This document shows positions 16,658 to 25,502 of a stretch of DNA of 64,000 nt, piece after piece; the first letter of the stretch is position 1; each line of letters starts with the position of its first letter. Position numbers and translations under genes: made by a program. This DNA comes from Paracoccus haematequi (GTDB lineage: Bacteria; Pseudomonadota; Alphaproteobacteria; Rhodobacterales; Rhodobacteraceae): NCBI GenBank assembly GCA_945881965.1, contig CAMCVS010000005.1, positions 62,001 to 126,000 of the forward strand. Direction: 5' to 3'. The notes beneath the pieces were generated by a model that was not told the DNA's origin, made no database searches, and saw only the letters and a list, made by a program, of their open reading frames with translations.

Positions 16658-18169
16658 ATGCAAGCGATTTTCGATGACGGCCCCTGGCCGCCCTGCCCCG
16701 CGCCGTTCAATCTGGCCGCCCATGTGCTGGCCCGTGCCAGGGACGTGCCCGACAAGGTGGCGCTGGCGGTCGTGTCCGACACGCAGGCCGACCGCTGGAC
16801 CTATGCGCGGCTGCAGGCCGCTGTTCTGGGCACCGCCACGGGGCTGCTGCGCGCGGGCTTTGCGCCCGGTGACATCCTGCTGATGCGGCTGGGCAATACG
16901 GTGGATTTCCCGGTGGCTTACCTCGGCGCGATTGCAGCGGGCATCGTGCCGGTGCCGACCTCGTCGCAATTGACGGCGCCCGAAGTCGCCAAGATGCTCG
17001 TGGACCTGAAGCCCGCAGGCATCCTGCGCGCGCCCGATGTGGCCTGCCCTGATACCGCGCTGCCGGTGATCGACACCGCCGCCCTTGCCGCGATGCGCGA
17101 CTTGGCCCCAGCCGCCTATGCGATGGGCGACCCGGACCGGCTGGCCTATATCATCTATACTTCCGGCACCTCGGGCGCGTCGCGCGCAGTCATGCATGCC
17201 CATCGCGCGATCTGGGCGCGCGGCATGATGCACCGCGACTGGTATGGCCTGACGGCAGATGACCGGCTCTGCCATGCCGGCGCGTTCAACTGGACCTTCA
17301 CGCTGGGCACCGGGTTGATGGACCCCTGGTCGGTGGGGGCTACCGCGCTGATCCCCGCAGCGGGCACCGATCCCGCCGCCCTGCCCCGGCTGCTGCACCG
17401 CCATGACGCCACGATCTTTGCGGCCGCACCGGGGGTATACCGCAAGCTGCTGACGGGCGCGCCGCTGGATCTGCCGTGCCTGCGGCACGGCCTTGCGGCG
17501 GGCGAGAAACTGTCCGACCGTATCCGCGCCGGATGGGAAGCGGCCACAGGCCGCCCCATCTATGAGGCGTTCGGCATGTCGGAATGTTCCACCTTCATCT
17601 CGGGCGGCCCGGATGCGCCTGCGCATCCGGGCACGCTGGGGCGGCCCCAAAGGGGCCGCAAGGTGGCCATCCTCTTCGAGGATGGCCAGCCCGCCGCTAT
17701 CGGCGATGACGGTGTCATCGCCGTGCATCGCACCGACCCCGGCCTGATGCTGGGCTATTTCGGCCAATCGGCCGAAACTGCCGCCCGCTATGCGGGCGAC
17801 TGGTTCCTGACCGGGGATCGCGGCGTGATGGATGCGGGCGGCCATGTCAGCTATACGGGCCGCGCCGACGACATGATGAACGCAGGCGGGTTCCGCGTGT
17901 CGCCGTTGGAAGTCGAGGCCGCCTTGCACGATTTCCCCGGCCTGCGCGAGGTCGGCGTGACGGATGTCACCGTCAAGGACGATGCCGCCATCATCGCCGC
18001 CTTTTACGTCGCCGATCACGATCTGGACCCCGCCGCGCTGGCCGCATGGGCCGAGGCGCGGCTGGCGCGGTACAAGCAGCCGCGCGCCTGGGTCCGCCTG
18101 CCCGCCCTGCCGCACAATGCCAATGGCAAGCTGTCGCGGCGCGCTCTGAAACCCTTGTTCTCAAGGTAA
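16658..18169 (+). CDS. AMP-dependent acyl-CoA synthetase / ligase
   Basis: This adenylate-forming enzyme activates a carboxylic acid to its CoA ester via acyl-AMP; it has 503 residues. The large N-domain holds the ATP loop Y-T-S-G-T-S-G-A-S-R at about residue 166, the adenine site G-M-S-E-C near 308, and T-G-D-R-G with the hinge Y-T-G-R-A-D-D-M near 390-405. The C-domain has the catalytic lysine in N-G-K-L near 490. The loop after T-S-G-T-S-G lacks the usual P-K-G and reads A-S-R instead, so activity may be altered. Length and pattern resemble benzoate- or short-chain acyl-CoA ligases. The divergent cupin regulator probably controls it. The substrate is not assigned. Confidence 0.87.
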   Translation: MQAIFDDGPWPPCPAPFNLAAHVLARARDVPDKVALAVVSDTQADRWTYARLQAAVLGTATGLLRAGFAPGDILLMRLGNTVDFPVAYLGAIAAGIVPVPTSSQLTAPEVAKMLVDLKPAGILRAPDVACPDTALPVIDTAALAAMRDLAPAAYAMGDPDRLAYIIYTSGTSGASRAVMHAHRAIWARGMMHRDWYGLTADDRLCHAGAFNWTFTLGTGLMDPWSVGATALIPAAGTDPAALPRLLHRHDATIFAAAPGVYRKLLTGAPLDLPCLRHGLAAGEKLSDRIRAGWEAATGRPIYEAFGMSECSTFISGGPDAPAHPGTLGRPQRGRKVAILFEDGQPAAIGDDGVIAVHRTDPGLMLGYFGQSAETAARYAGDWFLTGDRGVMDAGGHVSYTGRADDMMNAGGFRVSPLEVEAALHDFPGLREVGVTDVTVKDDAAIIAAFYVADHDLDPAALAAWAEARLARYKQPRAWVRLPALPHNANGKLSRRALKPLFSR

Positions 18170-18195
18170 TGTTCCCCCGGTGAAAGGTGCCCCCG

Positions 18196-18846
18196 ATGAC
18201 CCCCGTCAAACTTGATATCCTGTCGGACCCGATCTGCCCGTGGTGTTACATCGGCAAGGCGCGGCTGGATCGCGCGCTGGAGGCGCGGCCCGACCATCCC
18301 TTTGTCATCGCCTGGCATCCGTTCCAGTTGAATCCCGACATGCCAGCCGGGGGCATGGACCGCCGCGCCTATCTGGAAGCCAAGTTCGGCGGTCAGGCGG
18401 GCGCGGTGCGGGCCTATCTGCCGGTTGCGGAACATGCCCGCGCCGCCGGTCTGACGATCAATTTCGAAGCGATGGCGCGCACGCCCAACACGCTGGACGC
18501 GCACCGGCTGATCCATTGGGCGGGGATCGAGGGGCGGCAGACGGCGATGGTCTCGGCCTTGTTCCGCGCCTATTTCACCGAAGGCCGCGATATCGGTGAC
18601 GTCGAGACGCTGGCTGATCTGGCCGATGAGGCGGGGCTGGACGCCGCGCTGATCCACCGCTTGCTGGCCACGGATGCGGACCGCGACGACATCATCGCGC
18701 GCGATGCCGCCGCGCGCGAGATGGGGGTGACGGCCGTGCCGACCTTTGTGGTCGCGGGCCAGCATGCCGTGCCCGGTGCGCAACCGACCGAAACCTGGCT
18801 GAGTGTGATCGACGAGATCGCGTCGCTGTCCGCGCAATCCGGCTGA
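18196..18846 (+). CDS. DsbA-family (FrnE-like) oxidoreductase
   Basis: This 216-residue thioredoxin-fold protein has the active-site motif C-P-W-C at residues 13-16, a large helical insertion, and the cis-proline loop A-V-P-T-F-V near residue 180. It belongs to the cytoplasmic DsbA/FrnE group rather than periplasmic DsbA, since no signal peptide precedes the fold. Homologues reduce or isomerise disulfides or act in polyketide and stress pathways. The ATG at 18196 begins 26 bases after the acyl-CoA ligase stop, so it could be part of that transcript. The next gene, a potassium channel, begins 2 bases after its stop codon. Confidence 0.9.
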   Translation: MTPVKLDILSDPICPWCYIGKARLDRALEARPDHPFVIAWHPFQLNPDMPAGGMDRRAYLEAKFGGQAGAVRAYLPVAEHARAAGLTINFEAMARTPNTLDAHRLIHWAGIEGRQTAMVSALFRAYFTEGRDIGDVETLADLADEAGLDAALIHRLLATDADRDDIIARDAAAREMGVTAVPTFVVAGQHAVPGAQPTETWLSVIDEIASLSAQSG

Positions 18847-18848
18847 TC

Positions 18849-19235
18849 ATGGGGGGCGCGCTGCGGCTGATTGCGTTGTTCGTGACGCTGTTGGTGCTGG
18901 TCGCGGCTGGCACGGTGTTTTTTGCGCTGATCGAGGGCTGGTCCTGGCTGGACGCCTATTTCTTTACTGTGGTCACGTTGTCCACGGTGGGATATGGCAA
19001 TTTCGTCCCCGTCACGGTGGCGGGAAAGATCGGCACAACGGTGTTCATCTTTCTGGGGCTTGGCATATTTGCCGTGGCAATCCAGCAGTTTGGCCTGTTC
19101 GCCATGCAGAAACGCGATGAACACACCGAATGGCTGATCGCACGGCTGGGGCATCGTCATGCCGCGCCGCATGACCACAAAACCGCCACGCATCCGGCGA
19201 ACGACAGCGACCGGCCCGACCCGCACCACCAGTGA
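18849..19235 (+). CDS. Two-helix potassium channel protein
   Basis: This 128-residue membrane protein has one transmembrane helix at about residues 6-28, a pore helix, the selectivity filter T-V-G-Y-G-N at about 45-50, and a second helix at about 60-80. This is the minimal potassium channel layout, so four subunits would form a pore. The C-terminal tail (90-128) is His- and Asp-rich (H-R-H, H-D-H, D-P-H-H-Q), unlike the RCK domain of regulated channels, and could bind metal. It starts 2 bases after the DsbA-like gene and is likely co-translated. The channel call is firm; gating is unknown. Confidence 0.9.
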   Translation: MGGALRLIALFVTLLVLVAAGTVFFALIEGWSWLDAYFFTVVTLSTVGYGNFVPVTVAGKIGTTVFIFLGLGIFAVAIQQFGLFAMQKRDEHTEWLIARLGHRHAAPHDHKTATHPANDSDRPDPHHQ

Positions 19236-19306
19236 TCAGAGGTTGCATCTGGTGATGATCCTCGGCCCATGCTAGCCGTTGCTGACGTCAATCAGCGGCA
19301 GGTCTT

Positions 19307-20497
19307 ATGACACAGCGCATTTCCCGGACCGAATTTGTCGCGCTGATGGCCATGCTGCATGCCACCGTGGGTCTGTCCATCGACGCGATGCTGCCCGCGC
19401 TGACCGAAATCGGGCAGACCCTGTCGCCCGACGCGCCAAACCGGGCGCAACTGGTGATCCTGGCCTTTGTTGTCGGCATGGGCGGGTCCACGCTGTTTGT
19501 CGGGCCTTTGGCGGATGCGCTGGGGCGGCGCGTGGTGCTTTTGAGCGGGGCCGCGCTGTTCATCCTGGGTGCGGCGCTGGCGTCGCAGGCGCAAACGCTG
19601 GAAGCCCTGCTGGCCGCGCGCCTGTTGCAAGGCATCGGGGCCGCGGGCCCCCGCGTCGGCGCAACGGCCATGGTGCGGGATCTGTATGCCGGACGTGACA
19701 TGGCGCGGATCATGTCCTTTGTGATGATGGTGTTCATGGTGGTTCCGGCGGTCGCCCCGTTTGTGGGCGTGATCACGATGTCGTTCGGCGGCTGGCGGGC
19801 GATCTTCGGGCTGTTGGCCGGGTTTGCCATGGTGGCGGCGCTGTGGCTGGTGCTGCGCCAACCCGAAACTCTGGCAGTGGCGGCGCGCAGACCGATCCGG
19901 CTGCGGCTGATCTGGGCGGCGCTGGTGGAAATGGCGCGGCATCCGGTGGTGCGGCTGGCGGTGTTGGCGCAGGGGTTCTGCTATGTCGTGCTGTTCAACA
20001 CCATCACCATGATCCAGCCGGTGTTCGTCCGGGTCTTTGACCGCGAGGCAAGCTTTCCCTTGTGGTTCGCGGGCATGGCCTGCGTCACGGCGCTGGCCTC
20101 CTTTGCCAATGCGCGGCTGGTCAACCGGTTCGGGATGCGACGCATGGCGATCATGGCCTTTGGATCACAGGTGTTCCTGTCGGCGGGCATGATGGCGCTG
20201 TGGCTGTGGGGCCTGTCGGGGGATGGGCTGTTCGCGGCCTATCTGGTCTGGCAGACCACGCTGTTCTTTCAGACCGGGCTGACGGTGGGCAACCTGAACG
20301 CGCTTGCGATGGAACCGATGGGCCATGTCGCAGGGCTTGCAGCGGCGGTGATCGGGTCGGTCTCGACCATTTTCGGCGCGGTGCTGACGGTGCCCTTTGG
20401 GCAGGCGTTTGACGGCACCTTGTTTCCCATTACGCTGGGCGCGCTGTTGGCATCGCTGGGCGCGTGGGTCTGCCTGCGGCTGATGCCTAAAGGCTAG
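19307..20497 (+). CDS. Bcr/CflA-type multidrug efflux MFS transporter
   Basis: The 396-residue product has 12 predicted membrane helices and belongs to the drug:H+ antiporter-1 branch of the major facilitator superfamily. The start (F-V-A-L-M-A-M-L-H-A-T-V-G-L-S-I-D-A-M-L-P) matches Bcr/CflA. The loop 2-3 motif A-D-A-L-G-R-R lies at about 68-74, and the motif C-like R-L-L-Q-G-I-G-A-A-G-P at about 105. Such pumps export bicyclomycin, chloramphenicol or sulfathiazole in other bacteria; the substrate here is not predictable. It is preceded by a 71-base gap and converges on the amidotransferase gene. Confidence 0.9.
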   Translation: MTQRISRTEFVALMAMLHATVGLSIDAMLPALTEIGQTLSPDAPNRAQLVILAFVVGMGGSTLFVGPLADALGRRVVLLSGAALFILGAALASQAQTLEALLAARLLQGIGAAGPRVGATAMVRDLYAGRDMARIMSFVMMVFMVVPAVAPFVGVITMSFGGWRAIFGLLAGFAMVAALWLVLRQPETLAVAARRPIRLRLIWAALVEMARHPVVRLAVLAQGFCYVVLFNTITMIQPVFVRVFDREASFPLWFAGMACVTALASFANARLVNRFGMRRMAIMAFGSQVFLSAGMMALWLWGLSGDGLFAAYLVWQTTLFFQTGLTVGNLNALAMEPMGHVAGLAAAVIGSVSTIFGAVLTVPFGQAFDGTLFPITLGALLASLGAWVCLRLMPKG

Positions 20498-20503
20498 TTG
20501 CGC

Positions 20504-21295
20504 TCAGGCCGCCTGCGCCAGCAGCGGGCGGAACGGGTCCAGACGGATGCCGGTGGCATCCACAGTCAGGAATGTGCCCGATGCGACGGGGATCCATCCG
20601 TCCTGCGCCTCGTCGAGTGGCTCGGATACCACGGCCCAACCGGCGCGGCTGTCGCTCCAGCGGTAATACAGCGACGGCGCGTGGTCGTCGGACGCATAGC
20701 GCACCGCGCACAGCCGCTGACCATCCGAAAACGCCGCAGTGAGCCGCATCGCCGGTGTCGCGCCTGCCGCGCGCGCGCGGGCCTCAAACGCGGCGGTGGC
20801 GCGTTCCAAAGCGCCTTTCGGGTCGCGGTCCAGACCCAGACCAAGCGCCACCAGAAACAACGCCTCGCTGTCGGTCGCGCCCTTGCGGCAGCCATACAGC
20901 GCGTCGGGGATCATCATGTCGGCGGATTTGCGGAATGTGTCGAACCCGCCCACCTGCCCGTTATGCATGAAGGACCATTGCCCTGACACAAAGGGATGAC
21001 AGTTGTTGCGGCTGGTCGCCGTGCCGGTGGACGCGCGCACATGCGCGAGAAACAGCCGGGATTGCACCTGCGCCGCCAGCGACCGCAGGTTCGGGTCCGA
21101 CCACGCCGGATAGATGTCGCGGTACAGCCCCGGTTCCGGGCGGCGATCATACCACGCCACGCCAAAGCCGTCCGCATTTGTGGCGGTGTGGCATTGCGTG
21201 GCGCAATGACTTTGCGCAATCAGCGAATGGGCCGGGTCGCTGACAATTTCGGACAAGAAGATCGGTTCGCCGTGATAGGCCGCCCATCTGCACAT
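20504..21295 (-). CDS. Class II glutamine amidotransferase (YafJ-like)
   Basis: The 263-residue product is an Ntn-type glutamine amidotransferase. Removal of the first Met exposes Cys2 (M-C-R-W-A-A-Y), the nucleophile that hydrolyses glutamine. The conserved L-A-H-V-R-A-S-T-G and S-F-M-H-N-G segments form the glutamine pocket. There is no synthetase domain attached, as in YafJ/EgtC-type proteins. EgtC removes glutamate in ergothioneine synthesis, but no other egt genes are nearby, so that role is only possible. The start at 21295 is fixed by the need for Cys at position 2; a long upstream reading is spurious. It is divergent from the YitT gene. Confidence 0.9.
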   Translation of the reverse strand: MCRWAAYHGEPIFLSEIVSDPAHSLIAQSHCATQCHTATNADGFGVAWYDRRPEPGLYRDIYPAWSDPNLRSLAAQVQSRLFLAHVRASTGTATSRNNCHPFVSGQWSFMHNGQVGGFDTFRKSADMMIPDALYGCRKGATDSEALFLVALGLGLDRDPKGALERATAAFEARARAAGATPAMRLTAAFSDGQRLCAVRYASDDHAPSLYYRWSDSRAGWAVVSEPLDEAQDGWIPVASGTFLTVDATGIRLDPFRPLLAQAA

Positions 21296-21469
21296 CTGCT
21301 TCACCTCGGGTTCGGGCCGATTCTGCCGACGGCCTGTTACCATTTCGTCATACCGCACATTGCGCAGGCGGCAAAGCACGGGAAACCCAACCTGATGGCG
21401 TTTTCGGCAATCCGGCGCTTGTTGCGCCTGCCATAACGCGCGATGACGCAGGAAATCGTGAGGATGATG

Positions 21470-22084
21470 ATGTCTGACATCGCACCACCCAGCCTGAGCC
21501 ACTCGCACTTGGATGACGCCCAGGGGCTGGCCTATGGCAGCACCATGGCGGCCTTCGGGATGATGATCCTGACCCATCTGGGGCTGGTGACGGGGCAGAC
21601 GGCAGGGCTGGCGGTGTTGATCAGCTATGCCACCGGCTGGGGCTTTGGCCCGGTGTTCTTTGCCATCAACCTGCCGTTCTACTGGTTCGGCTATCGCCGG
21701 ATGGGGCTGGCTTTTGTGGTCAAGACATTCATCGCGGTTGGCGCAGTGTCGGTGCTGGCCACGCTGTTGCCGCGCGTCATCACGTTTGACCACATCAACC
21801 CCGTGTTTGGCGCATTGCTGTTCGGGTTGGTGTCGGGGTCGGCGCTGCTGGCGCTGTTCCGGCATGGCGCAAGCCTTGGCGGCGTCGGCATCATGGCGCT
21901 GTGGTTGCAGGACCGCACCGGGCTGCGCGCCGGGATCAGCCAGTTGGGCTTTGACGTGATCGTGTTCGCGTTGGCGCTGTTGGTGCGCGATGCGCCGCTG
22001 GTGGCCATCTCGGCCATCGGGTCACTGGTGGTGAACCTGATGATCGCGATGAACCACCGCCGTGACCGGTATATCGCGACCTAG
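21470..22084 (+). CDS. YitT family membrane protein
   Basis: This integral membrane protein of about 204 residues has five or six helices and belongs to the YitT/DUF161 family, which has no firm function. Recognisable parts are G-M-M-I-L-T-H-L-G near the start, G-Q-T-A-G-L-A-V-L and G-V-G-I-M-A-L-W-L-Q. Start choice is uncertain: in-frame ATG codons occur at 21443, 21464, 21467 and 21470. I prefer 21470 because a TGAGGA ribosome site ends 5-6 bases before it. The stop overlaps the opposing dehydrogenase gene by 4 bases. Homologues are often single-copy, and the substrate, if any, is unknown. Confidence 0.82.
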   Translation: MSDIAPPSLSHSHLDDAQGLAYGSTMAAFGMMILTHLGLVTGQTAGLAVLISYATGWGFGPVFFAINLPFYWFGYRRMGLAFVVKTFIAVGAVSVLATLLPRVITFDHINPVFGALLFGLVSGSALLALFRHGASLGGVGIMALWLQDRTGLRAGISQLGFDVIVFALALLVRDAPLVAISAIGSLVVNLMIAMNHRRDRYIAT

Positions 22085-22953
22085 CCCGCGGCCCGCAGGC
22101 GGCGGATCAGTGACGAGGTATCCCAGCGCCCGCCGCCCATGCGCTGCACGTCCTTGTAGAACTGATCCACCAAGGCTGTCACAGGCAATGTCGCCCCGGT
22201 TTCATCCGCCGTGTCCAGACAGATGCCCAGATCCTTGCGCATCCAATCCACCGCGAAACCGAAATCGAACTTGTCCGCCAGCATGGTGGGCGAGCGGTTG
22301 GTCATCTGCCAACTGCCTGCCGCGCCCTGGGAAATCACCTCGACCACCTTGGCGCCGTCCAGCCCGGCCTTTTCGGCGAAATGTAGCGCCTCGGCCAGAC
22401 CTTGGACCAGACCGGCAATCGCGATCTGGTTGCACATCTTGGCCATCTGGCCCGCGCCGGTGTCGCCGATACGGCGGCAGATCCGGGCATAGGCGGCGAT
22501 GACGGGTTCGGCGGCGGCATAGTGGTCTTCAGACCCGCCGCACATCACCGACAACACACCGTTTTCCGCCCCCGCTTGCCCACCCGACACCGGCGCATCG
22601 ACAAAACCGATGCCTTGCGCGGCAGCAACGGCGGCCATCTCGCGCGTGACCGATGCCGATACGGTGGTGTGATCGACAAAGATCGCGCCCGTGTCCATGT
22701 CGGCAAAGGCCCCGTCCGCCCCGGTGCAGACCGCGCGCAGGTCGTCATCATTGCCGACGCAGGCCATCACGAAATCGGCCCCCGTCGCCGCTGCACGCGG
22801 GGTGGCGGCCATGGCCCCGCCGTGCTTGGCCACCCAGGCCTCGGCCTTGGCGGCCGTGCGGTTATAGACCGTCACGTCATGCCCTTTGGCGGCCAGATGC
22901 CCCGCCATCGGGAACCCCATCACGCCCAATCCCAGAAACGCCAGTTTCGCCAC
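22081..22953 (-). CDS. 3-hydroxyisobutyrate dehydrogenase-like NAD(P)-dependent oxidoreductase
   Basis: This is a 290-residue beta-hydroxyacid dehydrogenase. The Rossmann loop F-L-G-L-G-V-M-G lies at residues 6-13, the substrate signature D-A-P-V-S-G-G at about 119-125, the catalytic lysine region G-A-G-Q-M-A-K-M-C-N near 170, and a helical C-terminal half. The family includes 3-hydroxyisobutyrate dehydrogenase of valine breakdown (MmsB) and tartronate semialdehyde reductase. No valine-pathway genes are adjacent, so the exact substrate is open. The ATG is placed immediately before the Rossmann strand. It is divergent from the penicillin-acylase gene and tail-to-tail with YitT. Confidence 0.88.
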   Translation of the reverse strand: MAKLAFLGLGVMGFPMAGHLAAKGHDVTVYNRTAAKAEAWVAKHGGAMAATPRAAATGADFVMACVGNDDDLRAVCTGADGAFADMDTGAIFVDHTTVSASVTREMAAVAAAQGIGFVDAPVSGGQAGAENGVLSVMCGGSEDHYAAAEPVIAAYARICRRIGDTGAGQMAKMCNQIAIAGLVQGLAEALHFAEKAGLDGAKVVEVISQGAAGSWQMTNRSPTMLADKFDFGFAVDWMRKDLGICLDTADETGATLPVTALVDQFYKDVQRMGGGRWDTSSLIRRLRAAG

Positions 22954-23033
22954 AGCCCAATCCCCCTGACCATTTGTCTTGGCCGCGATTAGTCGCTAGT
23001 CATACGGGTGATGACAAGAGGGGGACAGACGCG

Positions 23034-25502
23034 ATGCTGACGGTTTTTCGCTGGTTGGTGCGTCTTGCCGCAGGGCTGATGGTGCTGGGCCTTGGGGTGC
23101 TGGCGCTGATGTATTATTTCGCAGAACGGTCCCTGCCCGATTACAATGCCACGGTCACTGTCACAGGGCTGGGCGCGCCAGTCGAGATCGTCCGCGACAA
23201 TGCCAATGTGCCGCATGTGTTCGGCCAATCCGACGCGGATGTGATGTATGGCCTGGGCTATGCCCATGCGCAGGACCGGTTCTGGCAGATGCTGATGCTG
23301 CGCCGCACCATCCAAGGGCGGCTGTCCGAGGTGTTCGGCCCGCGCACCCTGCAAATCGACAAGCTGATCCGGCGGCTGGACCTGTATCAGGCAGCGCAGC
23401 GGTCGGTATCGGCCCAAGACCCGCGCACCCAGGATATGCTGCGGGCCTATGCCGCCGGCGTCAATGCGCGGATTGCCGAGGTGGGCGACCGCGCGCTGGG
23501 GCGCGGCGCGCCTGAAATGTTCCTGTTCAACCAGACCATCGCGCCCTGGACCCCCGCCGACAGTATCGCCATCCTCAAGGTGATGGCGCTGCAACTGATG
23601 GGCGGGATCGAGGCCGAGGTGCTGCGCGCGCGGCTGTCGCTGATGCTGCCCGATGGCACGCGCCTGTCCGACCTGTTGCCCGACATGCCGGGCGCAGGGG
23701 TGGCGGCGCTGCCCGATTATGCAGGGCTGATCGGCGCGCCACTGCCGCGCTTTGCCGCCACCGCGCCCGATATCCGCGACTTGGCCCTGTCGCCCCTGCG
23801 CGCGCGGCCCTTGGCGGGCGCGTCCAACGCCTGGGCGGCGGCACCCTCGCGGTCGGCCTCGGGCGGCACCTTGCTGGCCAATGATCCGCATCTGGGGCTG
23901 TCTGCGCCCACGGTCTGGTATCTGGCGCGGCTGGAACTGGGGTCGGGCGGTGTGATCGGCGGCACCATCCCCGGCATCCCTGCGATCCTGTCGGGGCGAT
24001 CCGAAGGGTTGGCCTGGGGGATCACGTCCAGCTATCTGGACGATCTGGATGTGTTCATCGAAGAGCTGAACCCCACCAATCCCGAGGAATACCGCACGCC
24101 CGACGGCTGGAAAACCTTTCGGTCCCGCCCCTCGATCATCGAGATTGCGGGCGCGGAACCCGTGACGCTGACCCTGCGCTGGACCGACAATGGCCCGGTG
24201 CTGCCCGGCACGGATTACGATCTGGCGACAGTCACCCCGCCGGGGCATGTCGCGTCGGTGGCCTGGACCGCGCTTGACGATCAGGACACCACGATGACGG
24301 CAGCGATGGCGCTGATGCAGGCGGGCGATATCGACGCGGCGCTGCTGGCCGCCGAAGGGTTCGTTGCGCCGTCACAGAACCTGACGCTGGCCGATACGGA
24401 TGGCATCGCGCTGAAGCTGATCGGGCGGATGCCGCGCCGCGATGCAGGGCACCAAAGCCAGGGCCGCCTGCCGTCGCTTGGCTGGCGAACTGAGAACCGC
24501 TGGCAAGGCACCCTGCCCTTTGCCGCCAACCCCGGTTTCATCAACCCGCAGGGCGGCATCGTCGGCAATACCAACAACAAGATCGTGGACCGGCCCTTTC
24601 CGCTGCACGTGTCCTATGACTGGGGCGACAGCCAGCGGGTGCAGCGTTGGCAGCGGCTGATGCAGGGCCGTCAGGTCCATACCCGCGACAGTTTCATCGA
24701 AGCGCAACTGGATACCGTCGCCGTCGATGCGCAGACCTTGCTGGCGCTGACGGGGGCGGAGCTGTGGTTCACCGGCGAGGCCGCCCCCGACGGCACGCCC
24801 GAACGGCAACGCCAGCGCGCGCTGGCCCTGCTGGCACAGTGGAACGGCGAGATGAACGAACATCTGCCCGAACCGCTGCTCTATATGGCGTGGATGCGCG
24901 CTTTGCAGGAACGCCTGATCCGCGACGACCTTGGCCCCTTGGCGGATGAGTTTACGCATGTCGAACCGCTGTTCATCGAACGGGTGTTCCGCAATGTGGA
25001 TGGTGCGGCGGTCTGGTGCGATGTGCTGCAATCCACCCCGGTCGAAACCTGCCCCGAGATCGCGCGTCAGGCATTGGACGACGCGCTGATCTGGATCGCG
25101 GAACGCTATGGCCGCCAGATCGAGGCCCTGCGCTGGGGCGATGTGCATCAGGCAACGCATGATCACCCGGTGTTGGGCGAGGTGCCGGTGCTGCGCTATT
25201 TCGTCAACATCCGCCAAAGCACATCCGGCGGCGATCACACGCTGAACCGCGCGAAGACGTCCGGCACGGGGCCGAACCCGTTCCTGAACGTCCATGCCGG
25301 AGGCTATCGCGGCGTTTATGACCTGCGCGATCCGAACAGTTCGGTGTTTGTCACCGGCACCGGGCAATCCGGCCATCCGCTGTCACGGCATTACGATGAT
25401 CTGGGCGAATTGTGGCGGCGCGGCGAATACATCCCGATGTCGCTGGACGCCGATCTGGCGCGCGCGGCGGCGGTGGGGGTGACGCGGCTGGAGCCGCGCT
25501 AA
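23034..25502 (+). CDS. Penicillin acylase family Ntn-hydrolase
   Basis: The 822-residue precursor is of the self-cleaving kind. An N-terminal membrane anchor or signal (residues 4-28) leads to the alpha chain. A spacer ends before G-A-S-N-A-W, where Ser264 would become the free N-terminal nucleophile of the beta chain. Family segments include N-A-N-V-P-H-V, H-A-Q-D-R-F-W-Q, A-N-D-P-H-L, G-N-T-N-N-K and the late G-Q-S-G-H-P-L-S-R-H-Y. Members hydrolyse amides such as penicillin G, cephalosporins, aculeacin or acyl-homoserine lactones, mostly in the periplasm. A role in degrading acyl-homoserine lactones is possible but unproven. The stop overlaps hflX tail-to-tail by 4 bases. Confidence 0.9.
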   Translation: MLTVFRWLVRLAAGLMVLGLGVLALMYYFAERSLPDYNATVTVTGLGAPVEIVRDNANVPHVFGQSDADVMYGLGYAHAQDRFWQMLMLRRTIQGRLSEVFGPRTLQIDKLIRRLDLYQAAQRSVSAQDPRTQDMLRAYAAGVNARIAEVGDRALGRGAPEMFLFNQTIAPWTPADSIAILKVMALQLMGGIEAEVLRARLSLMLPDGTRLSDLLPDMPGAGVAALPDYAGLIGAPLPRFAATAPDIRDLALSPLRARPLAGASNAWAAAPSRSASGGTLLANDPHLGLSAPTVWYLARLELGSGGVIGGTIPGIPAILSGRSEGLAWGITSSYLDDLDVFIEELNPTNPEEYRTPDGWKTFRSRPSIIEIAGAEPVTLTLRWTDNGPVLPGTDYDLATVTPPGHVASVAWTALDDQDTTMTAAMALMQAGDIDAALLAAEGFVAPSQNLTLADTDGIALKLIGRMPRRDAGHQSQGRLPSLGWRTENRWQGTLPFAANPGFINPQGGIVGNTNNKIVDRPFPLHVSYDWGDSQRVQRWQRLMQGRQVHTRDSFIEAQLDTVAVDAQTLLALTGAELWFTGEAAPDGTPERQRQRALALLAQWNGEMNEHLPEPLLYMAWMRALQERLIRDDLGPLADEFTHVEPLFIERVFRNVDGAAVWCDVLQSTPVETCPEIARQALDDALIWIAERYGRQIEALRWGDVHQATHDHPVLGEVPVLRYFVNIRQSTSGGDHTLNRAKTSGTGPNPFLNVHAGGYRGVYDLRDPNSSVFVTGTGQSGHPLSRHYDDLGELWRRGEYIPMSLDADLARAAAVGVTRLEPR

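Noticed and set aside
16559-18115. Upstream extension of the cupin regulator across the acyl-CoA ligase
   Set aside because: Only the last 211 codons are conserved; the rest is antisense to a real ligase.
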